From the NCBI GenBank assembly GCA_016926265.1, contig JAFGOW010000101.1, positions 1-41,263 on the forward strand: a stretch of DNA of 41,263 nucleotides, given 5' to 3'. Shown in pieces: positions 1 through 8,280 of this stretch. A model generated the notes under the pieces. It did no database searches, was not told where the DNA came from, and saw only the letters and a program-made list of their open reading frames with translations. Position numbers and translations under genes: made by a program. The number at the start of each line of letters is the position of its first letter. Position 1 is the stretch's first letter. This stretch comes from Deltaproteobacteria bacterium. GTDB taxonomy: Bacteria; Desulfobacterota; Desulfuromonadia; Desulfuromonadales; JAAYDE01.

Positions 1-350
1 GCAAAAACTCCCTACGGTCAGACAGTTTGCCGCTCTATGAAATCCACCCGAACCGGCGGCGGCATTCCGGCTAAGTCAACAATGGGGTTTTAAAATCTGA
101 AGTTCAAAAGATTTAAAATCCCAGTTTTTCAACAGCCTGCTGGGCTCCCAAAACACAACAAGCCTGGATTTCCGATAAAAACCTTCGGGAATGACAGGTT
201 GCCATTTGTGTTTTGTCATCCCCGAACGGTCCTGTCGGGGATCCATACCAAAAGGTAGGTCGCCGGACAAGGCGAAAACAAAGGCTTCAATTCAGAAACC
301 AGCTGCTATCGGCTGACCGGTGGGGTTTTCAAACCGTTTCTGCACCGGAA
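1..350. other. Gene-free stretch downstream of aguB
   Basis: No convincing coding region was found on either strand. The only structure recognised is the paired inverted repeat at 163-244, listed separately. No clear rho-independent terminator was seen for the minus-strand agmatine genes that end at 351. Confidence 0.6.
163..244. repeat. Dispersed intergenic repeat, inverted pair (copy 1 of 2)
   Basis: Two units lie in opposite orientation. Unit A (163-198), read on the minus strand, begins CCTGTCATTCCCGAAGG and ends in ATCCAGG. Unit B (215-244) reads GTCATCCCCGA, nine variable bases, then TCGGGGATCC. Each unit is itself an imperfect hairpin. The same two units in the same arrangement recur at 18201-18280, with a few mismatches in unit A and identical arms in unit B. 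This resembles REP/BIME-type chromosomal repeats; no associated transposase is visible. Confidence 0.8.
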
Positions 351-1235
351 TCAGTCCCGGAAACGCTTGAGCAGGTCCCCGTAGGCGTCGATGCGGCGGT
401 CGCGCAGAAACGGCCAGATCCTTCTCGTCGCTTCCGCTTTGGCCAAATCCAGCGTCGTCACCAGGATTTCTTCCTCTTCCCCGCCGGCCCTGGCCAGGAA
501 AGCCCCCTGGGCATCGGCCACGAAGCTGTTCCCCCAGAATTCAATTCCGTAGTTCTTTTCCGTCGGATGAGGTTCGAAGCCGACCCGGTTGGCGCTGACG
601 ACGGGAATGCCGTTGGCGACGGCATGGGAGCGTTGGATGGTGAGCCAGGCCTGCAACTGGTTCTGCTGATCCGTCCTCTCCTCCCGGGGGTCATAGCCGA
701 TGGCCGTCGGGTAGATCAGCAGCTCGGCCCCAGCCAGAGCCATCAGCCGCGCCGCTTCGGGAAACCACTGGTCCCAGCAGACCAGAATCCCCAGCGTGCC
801 GAGGGAGGTTTTCACCGGCTGAAAACCGAGGTCCCCTGGAGTGAAATAGAATTTTTCGTAATAGCCGGGGTCGTCGGGGATGTGCATCTTGCGGTAGCAG
901 CCGGCGATGGCGCCGTCCTTGTCGAGGACCACCGCCGTGTTGTGGCAGAGGCCGGCGGTGCGGCGTTCGAAGAGCGAAAGCACCAGGGCGATGCCGAGGC
1001 GGCGGGCGACCGCGGCGAAAAAATCGGTGGAGGGGCCGGGGATCGGCTCCGCCAGATCGAAGCGGCTTACGTCTTCGGTCTGGCAGAAGTAGCGGGAGTT
1101 GTGCAGCTCCGGCAGCACCGCCAGCGTCGCGCCTTTCTTGGCGGCCTCGGCCACGGCTGCGGCGCAGTGTTCGCGGTTGGCCCCCAGATCCTCGGAAAAG
1201 GTGAGCTGGAGGACGGCCACGGTCAGGTTGTTCAT
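351..1235 (-). CDS. aguB: N-carbamoylputrescine amidase
   Basis: A nitrilase-superfamily amidase of 294 residues, the usual length for AguB. It hydrolyses N-carbamoylputrescine to putrescine, CO2 and ammonia in the cytoplasm. The catalytic Glu-Lys-Cys triad is visible: E43 in LPELHNSRYF, K116 in YRKMHIPDDPG and C153 in LVCWDQWFPEAAR. The motif around the cysteine and the YEKFYFTPGD segment are typical of plant/Pseudomonas-type AguB rather than of general omega-amidases. Its ATG overlaps the end of aguA by four bases (ATGA), so the two are translationally coupled. Together they convert agmatine to putrescine; an arginine decarboxylase would be needed elsewhere. Confidence 0.93.
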   Translation of the reverse strand: MNNLTVAVLQLTFSEDLGANREHCAAAVAEAAKKGATLAVLPELHNSRYFCQTEDVSRFDLAEPIPGPSTDFFAAVARRLGIALVLSLFERRTAGLCHNTAVVLDKDGAIAGCYRKMHIPDDPGYYEKFYFTPGDLGFQPVKTSLGTLGILVCWDQWFPEAARLMALAGAELLIYPTAIGYDPREERTDQQNQLQAWLTIQRSHAVANGIPVVSANRVGFEPHPTEKNYGIEFWGNSFVADAQGAFLARAGGEEEEILVTTLDLAKAEATRRIWPFLRDRRIDAYGDLLKRFRD

Positions 1236-2257
1236 GCCAGGACTCCTTTCGGCAGTTGCATGGTGAGGCAGTGCAGCGAGCCTCCCTGGAGGATCGGCTC
1301 CCGGCAGTCGATGCCGATCAGCTCCCGCTCCGGAAAAACTTCTCCCAGCCTGGTTAAGGCGATTTCGTCCCGCGGGTCTTGGTAAACGGGAACCAGCACC
1401 GCGCCGTTGACGATCAGGAAATTGGCGTAGCTTGCGGCCAGACGGCGGCCGTTCTCATCGTGGATGGGGGCGGGAATCGGCAGGGGAATGAGGCGGTACG
1501 GCCTTCCTGCCGGGGTGCGGAAGGCGGCCAGCTCCGTTTCCATCCGCCTCAGCTCCTCACAATGCTCGTCCCGCTCGTCGTCGCAACTGCTGAAGGCGAT
1601 GACTTCCGGGGAGCAGAAGCGGGCCAGGATATCGACGTGGGCGTCGGTGTCGTCGCCGGCCAGGAAGCCGTGGCGCAGCCAGAAAAAGCGCCGGACCCCC
1701 AGCAGTTCCGAAAGCCTGGCTTCCAGCTCGGCGGGGCCGAGATGGGGATTGCGGTTGGGGTTGAGCAGACAGCGCGCCGTGGTGAGCAGGGTTCCCCGGC
1801 CATCGGAATCGAGGCTCCCCCCCTCCAGCACCAGGCCGGGGCGCATTGCCGGATGGCGGCCGAAGAGCCCTTGGCGCCGCAACTTTTCGGTGATGCGGTT
1901 GTCATTTTCGGCGGAGAATTTTCCCCCCCAGCCGTTGAATTCAAAATCGAGCAGCAGCGGTTCCCCCTCGTGGAAAACGGTGATGGGGCCGAAATCCCTG
2001 GCCCAGGTGTCGTCGGTAGGGACTTCGCACAGCAGCAGGCGATCTTCCGAAAGCCCGGCGGCGGCCAATTCGCGGCGTACTTCTTCAGGATCGGGCGCCA
2101 CCACCACGGCCTTCTCATGGCGGAGAATGGCGCGGAGGAGCTCCCGGAAAACGCGGCGGACGGCGGCGAGGCGGGGAGCCCAGTCGCTCCCTGGGTGAGG
2201 CCAGGCCAGCAGCACGGCGTCCTGCTGCTCCCATTCGGCGGGCAGGCGGGTGGTCAT
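1232..2257 (-). CDS. aguA: Agmatine deiminase
   Basis: A peptidylarginine-deiminase-family enzyme of 341 residues. It converts agmatine to N-carbamoylputrescine plus ammonia, the step before AguB. Family features are the N-terminal LPAEWEQQDAVLLAWPH, the WARDFGPI segment, the EGGSLDSDGRG loop and the C-terminal GGSLHCLTMQLP with nucleophile C330. The ATG at 2257 is preceded on the minus strand by GAGGAGAAAAACC, a good ribosome binding site. It is the first gene of a two-gene operon and diverges from the histidine kinase at 2397. Family assignment is secure. Confidence 0.94.
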   Translation of the reverse strand: MTTRLPAEWEQQDAVLLAWPHPGSDWAPRLAAVRRVFRELLRAILRHEKAVVVAPDPEEVRRELAAAGLSEDRLLLCEVPTDDTWARDFGPITVFHEGEPLLLDFEFNGWGGKFSAENDNRITEKLRRQGLFGRHPAMRPGLVLEGGSLDSDGRGTLLTTARCLLNPNRNPHLGPAELEARLSELLGVRRFFWLRHGFLAGDDTDAHVDILARFCSPEVIAFSSCDDERDEHCEELRRMETELAAFRTPAGRPYRLIPLPIPAPIHDENGRRLAASYANFLIVNGAVLVPVYQDPRDEIALTRLGEVFPERELIGIDCREPILQGGSLHCLTMQLPKGVLA

Positions 2258-2287
2258 CGGTTTTTCTCCTCATTTTCCGTTCAAAAA

Positions 2288-2316
2288 ACTCTAGGGGAGT
2301 TTGGCTGGCGATTCAA
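2288..2316 (-). promoter_or_regulatory. Candidate sigma-70 promoter for aguA-aguB
   Basis: On the minus strand TTGAAT (2311-2316) and TAGAGT (2288-2293) are separated by exactly 17 bases. The -10 box lies about 30 bases before the aguA start. Found by pattern only. Confidence 0.45.
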
Positions 2317-2396
2317 CGAATATCTTTGGAACGGCGCCGCCGCCATCCTTTTTCCCATTGTATTATTGAGTATGTATCTTGCATAAGGTGGGAACC

Positions 2397-3956
2397 ATGA
2401 AGGTCGGGATCAAAAATTTTATCAAGCCCCGCTTTGGCTTGCAGACCGAGATTTTCTTCAATCTCGCCGTTCTGGTGAGCGTGGCGCTGCTTTTTTCCTG
2501 CCTGCTCTGGGTCCGTTTTGCCGAAATCGAGCTGATTTCCCAGCGGATCCAGCTCGCCCAGGAGAAGACCAAGCTGCTGCTTCGGGGCGGCGCCTCCGTT
2601 CCTAGATCTGAAACGGGGGGGGAGCGAGCGGTCCTCAACAGCGTCCGTGCGGCTCTTCAAATGTTTCAGAGCAGTGGCGAGCTGTCCGGGTGGGCGCTTT
2701 ACGACGGCAATCTGCTGAAGGTTGCCGATTACAACGGGCTGGCCATGGCGCCCGTTTCGAGGGCCGAACTGGGGAGACGGCTGCTGGCCGGCGAGGTGGG
2801 GGCCGAGGCTGATTATCCGCCTTTTTCCGGTCTGTTTTTTTTCCTGCCTCCTTTTCGGAATCTCGGCCCGCTCCGGATAACCGGGCCCCTGCCTTTTCGG
2901 CGGGGGGTGGCGGTGATCGATTTTTCCCTCCGGGACATTCCGGAGCGGATCGGTTCCGGGCTCCTCGGTTTTCTGGGTTATGCGGTCCCCGCCTCCCTGA
3001 TCGTGATCGGTTCCGGCATTTTCCTGCTGAGGAAAAACGTCGTGCGGCCGCTGAAGCAGCTCGATGCCAGCGCCGGCCGTGTCGCCACCGGCGACCTGGA
3101 GCATCGGGTGGCTACCGATGGACCTGAGGAGATCTTCTCTCTGGCCGAATCCTTTAATGCCATGATCTGCTCTCTTCGTCAAAAGCGGGCCGAGACGGAA
3201 CGCCATGTCCGGGAGTTGGAAGCGGTCAATGCCGATCTCCGGGAAACCCGTCAGGAACTGATCCAGGCGGAAAAGATGGCTTCCATCGGGCAATTGGCGG
3301 CCGGTTTGGCCCACGAACTCGGCAATCCGCTGGGGGCGGTTCAGGGCTATCTGGAGATTTTGCGCGCCGAAGCCGGCGACGATGCCCAGCAGGATATCGC
3401 CCGGCGGGCGCTGCTGGAAATCGAGCGGGTCAACCGGCTGGTTCGGGACCTTCTCGACTACGCCTCCCCACAGCCCCGGCAGGAGATCGCCGAGCCCTTC
3501 GATCCGGTCGTCGCGGTTCGGGAAGCCGTAGGGATCCTGTCGCGGCAGGATACTCCGGCGGCCATCGCCATCGAGGAACGGCTGCCGGAATCGCTGCCGG
3601 CGCTGAGGCTGCCCCGCCATCAACTGGTCCAGGTGATCCTCAACCTGTTGATGAACGCCCGTGATGCCTCGACCGGCATGGCGCCGATCGTCGTCGCAGG
3701 TGGGGAGGGGGCAGGGGAGGTCTGGCTGTCGGTGGCGGATCGGGGGGAAGGGATCCCCAAGGAAAATCTGCCCCGGCTGTTCGACCCCTTTTTCACCACC
3801 AAGGCGACCGGCAAGGGGCGCGGTCTGGGGCTGGCCATCTGCCGTGGCATCGTGACGGCTGCCGGCGGCCGGATCGAGGTCAGTTCCGAGTGCGGCCGGG
3901 GAACGGTGTTCCGGGTGGTTTTCAGGCAAGGGGAGGAGCGGGCGGATGAAATTTGA
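2397..3956 (+). CDS. Membrane sensor histidine kinase, partner of the adjacent sigma-54 activator
   Basis: A 519-residue sensor kinase. An in-frame TTG at 2379 is possible, but the ATG at 2397 follows AAGGTGG and is preferred. Order: N-terminal membrane segment (about residues 20-40), an extracytoplasmic region of about 140 residues, a second membrane segment (VPASLIVIGSGIFLL), HAMP, a short coiled coil, then HisKA with H306 in GLAHELGNPLGAV. The ATPase domain follows, with LLMNARDAS (N box), DRGEGIP (G1), FDPFFTTK (F box) and GRGLGLAIC (G2). All catalytic boxes are intact. The stop overlaps the start of the response regulator by 11 bases, marking them as a pair. Position next to the minor pilin operon suggests pilus control, which is inference. 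The sensed signal is unknown. Confidence 0.9.
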   Translation: MKVGIKNFIKPRFGLQTEIFFNLAVLVSVALLFSCLLWVRFAEIELISQRIQLAQEKTKLLLRGGASVPRSETGGERAVLNSVRAALQMFQSSGELSGWALYDGNLLKVADYNGLAMAPVSRAELGRRLLAGEVGAEADYPPFSGLFFFLPPFRNLGPLRITGPLPFRRGVAVIDFSLRDIPERIGSGLLGFLGYAVPASLIVIGSGIFLLRKNVVRPLKQLDASAGRVATGDLEHRVATDGPEEIFSLAESFNAMICSLRQKRAETERHVRELEAVNADLRETRQELIQAEKMASIGQLAAGLAHELGNPLGAVQGYLEILRAEAGDDAQQDIARRALLEIERVNRLVRDLLDYASPQPRQEIAEPFDPVVAVREAVGILSRQDTPAAIAIEERLPESLPALRLPRHQLVQVILNLLMNARDASTGMAPIVVAGGEGAGEVWLSVADRGEGIPKENLPRLFDPFFTTKATGKGRGLGLAICRGIVTAAGGRIEVSSECGRGTVFRVVFRQGEERADEI

Positions 3957-5292
3957 AACCATTCTGGTTGTCGATGACGAAGCCGCCATGCGGCACATGT
4001 TGCGCCTGGTGCTGGAAAAACGCGGCTACCGGGTGCTGGAGGCCGCGGACGGGGAGGCCGCGCTGGAGGCCGTGTCCTCCCAGAGCCCGGACGCGGTGTT
4101 GTGCGATATCCGCATGCCGGGGCGGGACGGCCTCTCTTTCCTCAATGAAATCCGGCGGCAGCATCCCCATCTGACGGTCATCATGATGAGCGCCTACGGC
4201 ACCATCGACACCGCTGTCGAATGCATGAAGCAGGGGGCCTACGATTTTGTCTCAAAACCGTTCAAGACCGACGAGGTGGTGCTGTGCCTCAAAAAGGCCG
4301 AGGAACGCATCGGCCTCCAGCGGGAAAACCTGCTGCTGAAACGGCGGCTCGAGGACCGTGGCGAAGAGCAGTTTATCGGCGCCAGCCCGGCCGTGAAAGA
4401 AATCCGCGAACTCATCGGTCAGGTGGCCGATTCCGCCCTGCCGGTACTGGTGACGGGCGAAACCGGCACCGGCAAGGAGGTGGCGGCGCGCTGTCTGTAT
4501 CGCGCCGGGCGTTGGCGGGAGGGGCCTTTCGTCTCCGTCAACTGCGGGGCGATCTCCTCCGGACTGATGGAAAGCGAACTGTTCGGCCACGCCAAAGGGG
4601 CCTTCACCGGCGCCGACCGGGCGCGGGAGGGGCTGTTTTCCGCCGCCGACGGCGGCATCCTGTTTCTCGACGAAATCGGGGAACTTCCCCTGGAACTCCA
4701 GCCGAAGTTGCTGCGGGTGCTTCAGGAGGGGGAGGTGAGGCCGGTCGGAGAGACCAGGTCTTCCAAGGTCCAGGTCCGGATCGTCGCCGCCACCGCCCGG
4801 GATCTGCATGCAGAGGTGGAAAAAGGGCGGTTTCGCGACGATCTTTTCTACCGCCTCAATGTGGTCGAGATCCACATCCCTCCCCTGCGGGAGCGTCCCG
4901 AGGACATCCCGCTGCTGGCGGAACATTTCATCCGCCGCGTCGCGCTTCAGGAAGGGCGCCGCCCGCCGCTTCTGAAAGAGGACGCGGCGGCGCGCCTGAA
5001 GAGTTTTTCGTGGCCGGGAAACGTCCGGGAGCTGCTCAACTTCATCGAAAAAACGATGATCTTCTGCCGCGGCGAGGAGATCGACGCGGCATCGCTGGCC
5101 CCGGAGCGACGCGGCGACAGCCGCGAACTCCGCGACGGCTACGACCTCAAAGAGGCGGTGCGCCGCATGGAGAAGGAATATATCCGCAAGGCGCTGGCGG
5201 CTACCTCCGGCAACCGCACCCTGGCGGCCCGCCTGCTGGGGATCAGCCTCCGCGCCCTGCAATACAAACTGGCCGAATACCGGCTGGGCTGA
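3946..5292 (+). CDS. NtrC-family sigma-54-dependent response regulator
   Basis: A 448-residue enhancer-binding protein. The receiver (1-120) has the acidic pair D10-D11, phosphoacceptor D54 in VLCDIRMPG and the conserved lysine in SKPFK. The AAA+ domain carries Walker A GETGTGKE, the sigma-54 contact loop KGAFTGAD, Walker [14 protein letters not shown] and the WPGNVREL sensor segment. A C-terminal Fis-type helix-turn-helix is seen in GNRTLAARLLGISLRALQYKL. It should respond to phosphorylation by the overlapping kinase and activate a sigma-54 promoter. The nearest match to such a promoter is 164 bases downstream at 5456, ahead of the minor pilins, making that operon the likely target. Confidence 0.92.
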   Translation: MKFETILVVDDEAAMRHMLRLVLEKRGYRVLEAADGEAALEAVSSQSPDAVLCDIRMPGRDGLSFLNEIRRQHPHLTVIMMSAYGTIDTAVECMKQGAYDFVSKPFKTDEVVLCLKKAEERIGLQRENLLLKRRLEDRGEEQFIGASPAVKEIRELIGQVADSALPVLVTGETGTGKEVAARCLYRAGRWREGPFVSVNCGAISSGLMESELFGHAKGAFTGADRAREGLFSAADGGILFLDEIGELPLELQPKLLRVLQEGEVRPVGETRSSKVQVRIVAATARDLHAEVEKGRFRDDLFYRLNVVEIHIPPLRERPEDIPLLAEHFIRRVALQEGRRPPLLKEDAAARLKSFSWPGNVRELLNFIEKTMIFCRGEEIDAASLAPERRGDSRELRDGYDLKEAVRRMEKEYIRKALAATSGNRTLAARLLGISLRALQYKLAEYRLG

Positions 5293-5299
5293 CCATGAA

Positions 5300-5327
5300 A
5301 AAATTTGCATGGCGCCGCGCAAAATTT
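5300..5327. promoter_or_regulatory. 28-bp dyad, candidate activator-binding site
   Basis: The arms AAAATTTGC (5300-5308) and GCAAAATTT (5319-5327) are symmetric about 5313.5 with one mismatch, and the central GGCGCC is itself self-complementary. It lies about 143 bases upstream of the -24 GG of the sigma-54 promoter at 5456, the usual distance for an enhancer site bound by an NtrC-type regulator. Binding by the regulator encoded at 3946-5292 is inference. Confidence 0.4.
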
Positions 5328-5455
5328 GTGGAACCGGAACCGGAAAAGGAAACCCCGGCATCCCTTCTCGACCGGCAAAGGGAGTCGGCCGGGATAGCCA
5401 AGTTTCTGTTTTTTCAATGTAAATGATGTCGTTAGAGGTGCTGGGACGGAAATTT

Positions 5456-5471
5456 TGGAACGATCTTTGCT
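5456..5471 (+). promoter_or_regulatory. Sigma-54 (-24/-12) promoter of the minor pilin operon
   Basis: TGGAAC, five bases, then TTGCT matches the consensus TGGCAC-N5-TTGCW at every position except the C at the fourth base. The GG (5457-5458) and GC (5469-5470) are separated by exactly 10 bases. Transcription would start near 5481, about 77 bases before the chosen fimU start. A gene for a sigma-54 activator ends just upstream. Confidence 0.75.
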
Positions 5472-5557
5472 TTTCTTTTTGGCGCCTACTGGAAACGCGT
5501 CTGTCGCGGGGCGTTTTCGGTCGATTTTCAACAACCATCGGAGCGGACGTCCGAAAC

Positions 5558-6106
5558 ATGAAAGCCATTGAGAACCAAGAAGGTTTCACCCTGATCGAGA
5601 TCATCGTCACGGTGGTGATCCTGGGGATTGTGCTCACCATCGCGGGAATCAGCTTCAAGGGTCTGCTGTGGAGCAATCAGGTCAAAGTGGCCGTCAACGA
5701 CTACGTCACCACACTGGGCTTCGCCCGCAGCGAGGCGGTGACGCGGGGGCAGGTGGTGGCCGTGTGCCGCAGCATCAACGCCACGGCTGCCAATGTTCCG
5801 GGGACGCCGGTTCCTTCGTGCAGCACGGCGGCCGGAGCCGGATGGGAGACCGGCTATATCGTTTTCGCCGACGCGGACGCGGACGGCGTGCGTGACGCCA
5901 ACGAAGAGCTGCTGCGGATCGTTCCGGGGCAGAGGGGCGGAGTTACTCTGACGGGCGGCAGCGCCAACGTGACAAATGTCATCCGTTACGCCGGCACCGG
6001 GTTTCTCACCGGCAGTGGCGAGGGCGTGGTAACGGTTTCCAACAATGATCATACCTTCCAGGTACAGATTTCCCCCACGGGGCGTGTCAGGACGCAACGG
6101 CCATGA
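5558..6106 (+). CDS. fimU: Minor pseudopilin, GspH/FimT/FimU type
   Basis: A 182-residue prepilin. The leader MKAIENQEG is followed by FTLIEIIVTVVILGIVLTIA: prepilin peptidase would cut after Gly, leaving N-methyl-Phe1 and Glu5. The GspH-like globular domain follows, with the typical YVTTLGFARSEAVTRGQVV helix. The reading frame extends upstream to an ATG at 5423, but that codon lies before the predicted sigma-54 transcription start and would put a long non-leader tail on the protein. The ATG at 5558 is therefore chosen, although its ribosome site is weak. It is the first gene of the minor pilin operon and overlaps pilV by four bases. FimU is part of the priming/tip complex of type IVa pili. 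Confidence 0.85.
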   Translation: MKAIENQEGFTLIEIIVTVVILGIVLTIAGISFKGLLWSNQVKVAVNDYVTTLGFARSEAVTRGQVVAVCRSINATAANVPGTPVPSCSTAAGAGWETGYIVFADADADGVRDANEELLRIVPGQRGGVTLTGGSANVTNVIRYAGTGFLTGSGEGVVTVSNNDHTFQVQISPTGRVRTQRP

Positions 6107-6579
6107 AAAATTATTTCAGTTACGAATCCCATTCCTCGGTTTCGCAGCGGCAACCCTCCCGAAGAGGGAGACTCCAGGCCGGTTTCACCCTGATCGAGAT
6201 CCTGGTGGCCCTGCTGGTCTTGTCCGTGGGCTTGCTGGGCCTGGCCGGGATGCAGGCGCGGGGGCTGCAGAACAACCAGAATGCTTTTCTGCGCTCGCGG
6301 GCGGTGCAGGGCGGCGCCGACATCCTCGACCGCATGAGGGCCAACCTCGATCCGGCCCTCAACGGGAACTACAATATTGCCAAGGCGGAGGCCCCGGCCG
6401 AGCCCGCCGGCGGCGCGACCATGGCCCAGATCGATCTGTGGCAATGGAAGCGTGGCCTGGCAGCTTCCCTGCCGCTCGGCGACGGCCTGGTTGCTGTGGC
6501 AGCCAACATCGCAACCATCACTGTCTTCTGGACGGAAGGAAACGAAGAACGCATCGTGACATTGGTGACGAGACTATGA
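6103..6579 (+). CDS. pilV: Type IV pilus minor pilin PilV
   Basis: A 158-residue minor prepilin with a long leader of about 27 residues ending in LQAG and then FTLIEILVALLVLSVGLLGLAGMQ, the highly recognisable PilV start with Glu5. The segment AVQGGADILDRMRANL is also typical of PilV. Start and stop codons both overlap neighbours in ATGA junctions (fimU upstream, pilW downstream), indicating tight coupling. In P. aeruginosa PilV bridges FimU/PilE to PilW-PilX in the tip complex. Possible in-frame internal starts would shorten the leader, but the ATG overlap favours 6103. Confidence 0.88.
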   Translation: MKNYFSYESHSSVSQRQPSRRGRLQAGFTLIEILVALLVLSVGLLGLAGMQARGLQNNQNAFLRSRAVQGGADILDRMRANLDPALNGNYNIAKAEAPAEPAGGATMAQIDLWQWKRGLAASLPLGDGLVAVAANIATITVFWTEGNEERIVTLVTRL

Positions 6580-7688
6580 AAAATCTTTTCAAAGAAATGA
6601 AAGCGCGGTTGTGCGGCCAGGCCGGCATCGGGATCGTGGAACTGCTGGTCGCCCTGACCATCGGTCTGATCCTGATGGGAGGCATTTTCCAGGTCTTCGT
6701 GGGAAGCACCACCACCTACTCCTTCACCGAAGACCTCTCCCGGCTCCAGGAAAACGGCCGCTTCGCCCTCCATATCCTGAAGCGCGAGGTGCGGGAAGCG
6801 GGGTTCTTGGGGTGCCTGCAGGATGTCGGCTCCTTCAAGAATACGCTCAATAATCCCGACAATTTCGCCTATGATTTTTCCGAAGCGATCTACGGCCTCG
6901 ATGCCAACGGTGGAAATTGGGCCGATGACGCCGGCGCAGTCGATCCTGCTCTGGCCGGCACCGCCAACATGGGTCTGCCCGCCGACCGGCTCCCGCTGGC
7001 GGGCAGCGATATTTTGGTGCTGCGCGGGGTCCGCGCCGACATCGCCGCTATCGAGGTGGGAATGCCGCCGACCTCCGCCGATCTGAAGATGACCGCCGGC
7101 CTGGCGGCCGCCGGTATTCTGAAAGAAGGGGGCGGGGATATCCTGCTGATCACCGACTGTGAGGGGGCCGCCGTCTTCCAGACTACCCAGTACGTCGATA
7201 ACAACGGAAACGCCAACCACAACACCGGCGTCGGCGTCCCCGGCAACTCGACCAAGGCTCTCAGCGATAAGCCAGGGCACAGTTTCGGGGAAGGTTCCAC
7301 GGTCTATTTCCCGCAGACGGTGACTTTTTACCTCAGCAACAACGACGCCGGGCAGCCCTCCCTCTACCGGCAGATCAACCAGGGAGCGCCTGTCGAACTG
7401 GTGGACGGGGTGGAGAACATGCAGGTGGTTTACGGCGAGGACACCGACGGCGACCGGCTCGCCGATCGTTATGTGGCCGCCACCGCCGTGACCGACTGGG
7501 GAAACGTCGTCAGTGCGCGGGTCGGGTTGCTGATGCGGACCGTCGATGAGATCCTGCGGGGTCCGGTGGACAACAATCGATACGATGTCGATGGGGACGC
7601 GGTCCTGGAATACAACGCGCCCGGCAACGACCGGCGGCTGAGGATGGTCGTCCGAGGCACCATGGGGCTGCGCAACCGTCTGCGCTGA
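6576..7688 (+). CDS. pilW: Type IV pilus minor pilin PilW
   Basis: A 370-residue minor prepilin. The open frame continues far upstream inside pilV, but the ATG at 6576 overlapping the pilV stop gives a proper leader, MKNLFKEMKARLCGQAG, followed by IGIVELLVALTIGLILMGG with Glu at mature position 5. The segment SRLQENGRFALHILKREVREAGFLGC is diagnostic of PilW. The remainder is a large globular domain with many Gly/Asn/Asp loops (for example YGEDTDGDRLADRYVAAT). PilW and PilX connect the pseudopilin tip to PilY1. The length is within the usual PilW range. Confidence 0.88.
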   Translation: MKNLFKEMKARLCGQAGIGIVELLVALTIGLILMGGIFQVFVGSTTTYSFTEDLSRLQENGRFALHILKREVREAGFLGCLQDVGSFKNTLNNPDNFAYDFSEAIYGLDANGGNWADDAGAVDPALAGTANMGLPADRLPLAGSDILVLRGVRADIAAIEVGMPPTSADLKMTAGLAAAGILKEGGGDILLITDCEGAAVFQTTQYVDNNGNANHNTGVGVPGNSTKALSDKPGHSFGEGSTVYFPQTVTFYLSNNDAGQPSLYRQINQGAPVELVDGVENMQVVYGEDTDGDRLADRYVAATAVTDWGNVVSARVGLLMRTVDEILRGPVDNNRYDVDGDAVLEYNAPGNDRRLRMVVRGTMGLRNRLR

Positions 7689-7704
7689 CAGGAGACCGAT
7701 CGTC

Positions 7705-8244
7705 ATGAAACGTATAGCAATTTTGGGGGATGAACGGGGAGCGGTTCTGATCACCGGCCTGGTGATGCTGCTGCTTTTGACCCTGATGGGGGTCGTCTCC
7801 ATGCAGACGACGACGCTGGAGGAGAAGATGGCGGGGAATCTCGAGCAGCAGGATCTGGCCTTCCAGGCCGCCGAGGCCGGCCTGCGCGACGCCGAGGAGT
7901 GGCTCGACAACACCGTGGTGCTGCCCGCCTTCAACGGCGCCGGCGGCCTTTTCCAGGCGGCGGGAATGGGCGAGACCCCGGTCTGGGAAACCGTCAACTG
8001 GAAGGCGGAAGTCAACGGCAACTTCCTCACCTATCGGGATGCCGACCTGGACGAAGTTTTCAAACAAGCCAACCGGCCGCGCTACATCATCGAGTTCATG
8101 ACCGAGGTGGTGCTCGATTCCTCCGATTCGCTGAAAGTGGCGCCCGATCCCGACGACAAGCAGGGCTCCTACCGCATCACCAGCCGCGGCATCAGCCCCA
8201 ACACACGGGGCGAGGTGATCCTGCAGACGACCTTTATCCGCTGA
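7705..8244 (+). CDS. pilX: Type IV pilus assembly protein PilX
   Basis: A 179-residue protein with the PilX N-terminal signature: short basic leader ending in ERG, then AVLITGLVMLLLLTLMGVVSMQTT and EEKMAGNLEQQDLAFQAAEAGLRDAEEWL. Like other PilX proteins it has a prepilin-style hydrophobic helix, but no Glu is visible at mature position 5; the residue there is Thr. It sits 16 bases after pilW. In characterised type IVa systems PilX works with PilV, PilW and PilY1 in the tip complex. The call is firm from the N-terminus; the C-terminal half is less conserved. Confidence 0.85.
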   Translation: MKRIAILGDERGAVLITGLVMLLLLTLMGVVSMQTTTLEEKMAGNLEQQDLAFQAAEAGLRDAEEWLDNTVVLPAFNGAGGLFQAAGMGETPVWETVNWKAEVNGNFLTYRDADLDEVFKQANRPRYIIEFMTEVVLDSSDSLKVAPDPDDKQGSYRITSRGISPNTRGEVILQTTFIR

Positions 8245-8280
8245 TCCTGCATGGCTTTTAACGACAAAACGAGGTGAAAA

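Noticed and set aside
5423-5557. Earlier ATG for fimU
   Set aside because: It lies upstream of the predicted sigma-54 start site and would add 45 residues before a normal prepilin leader.
6045-6575. Upstream extension of the pilW frame inside fimU and pilV
   Set aside because: The extension has no family similarity and would bury the prepilin leader; the ATG overlapping the pilV stop gives a correct leader and Glu5.
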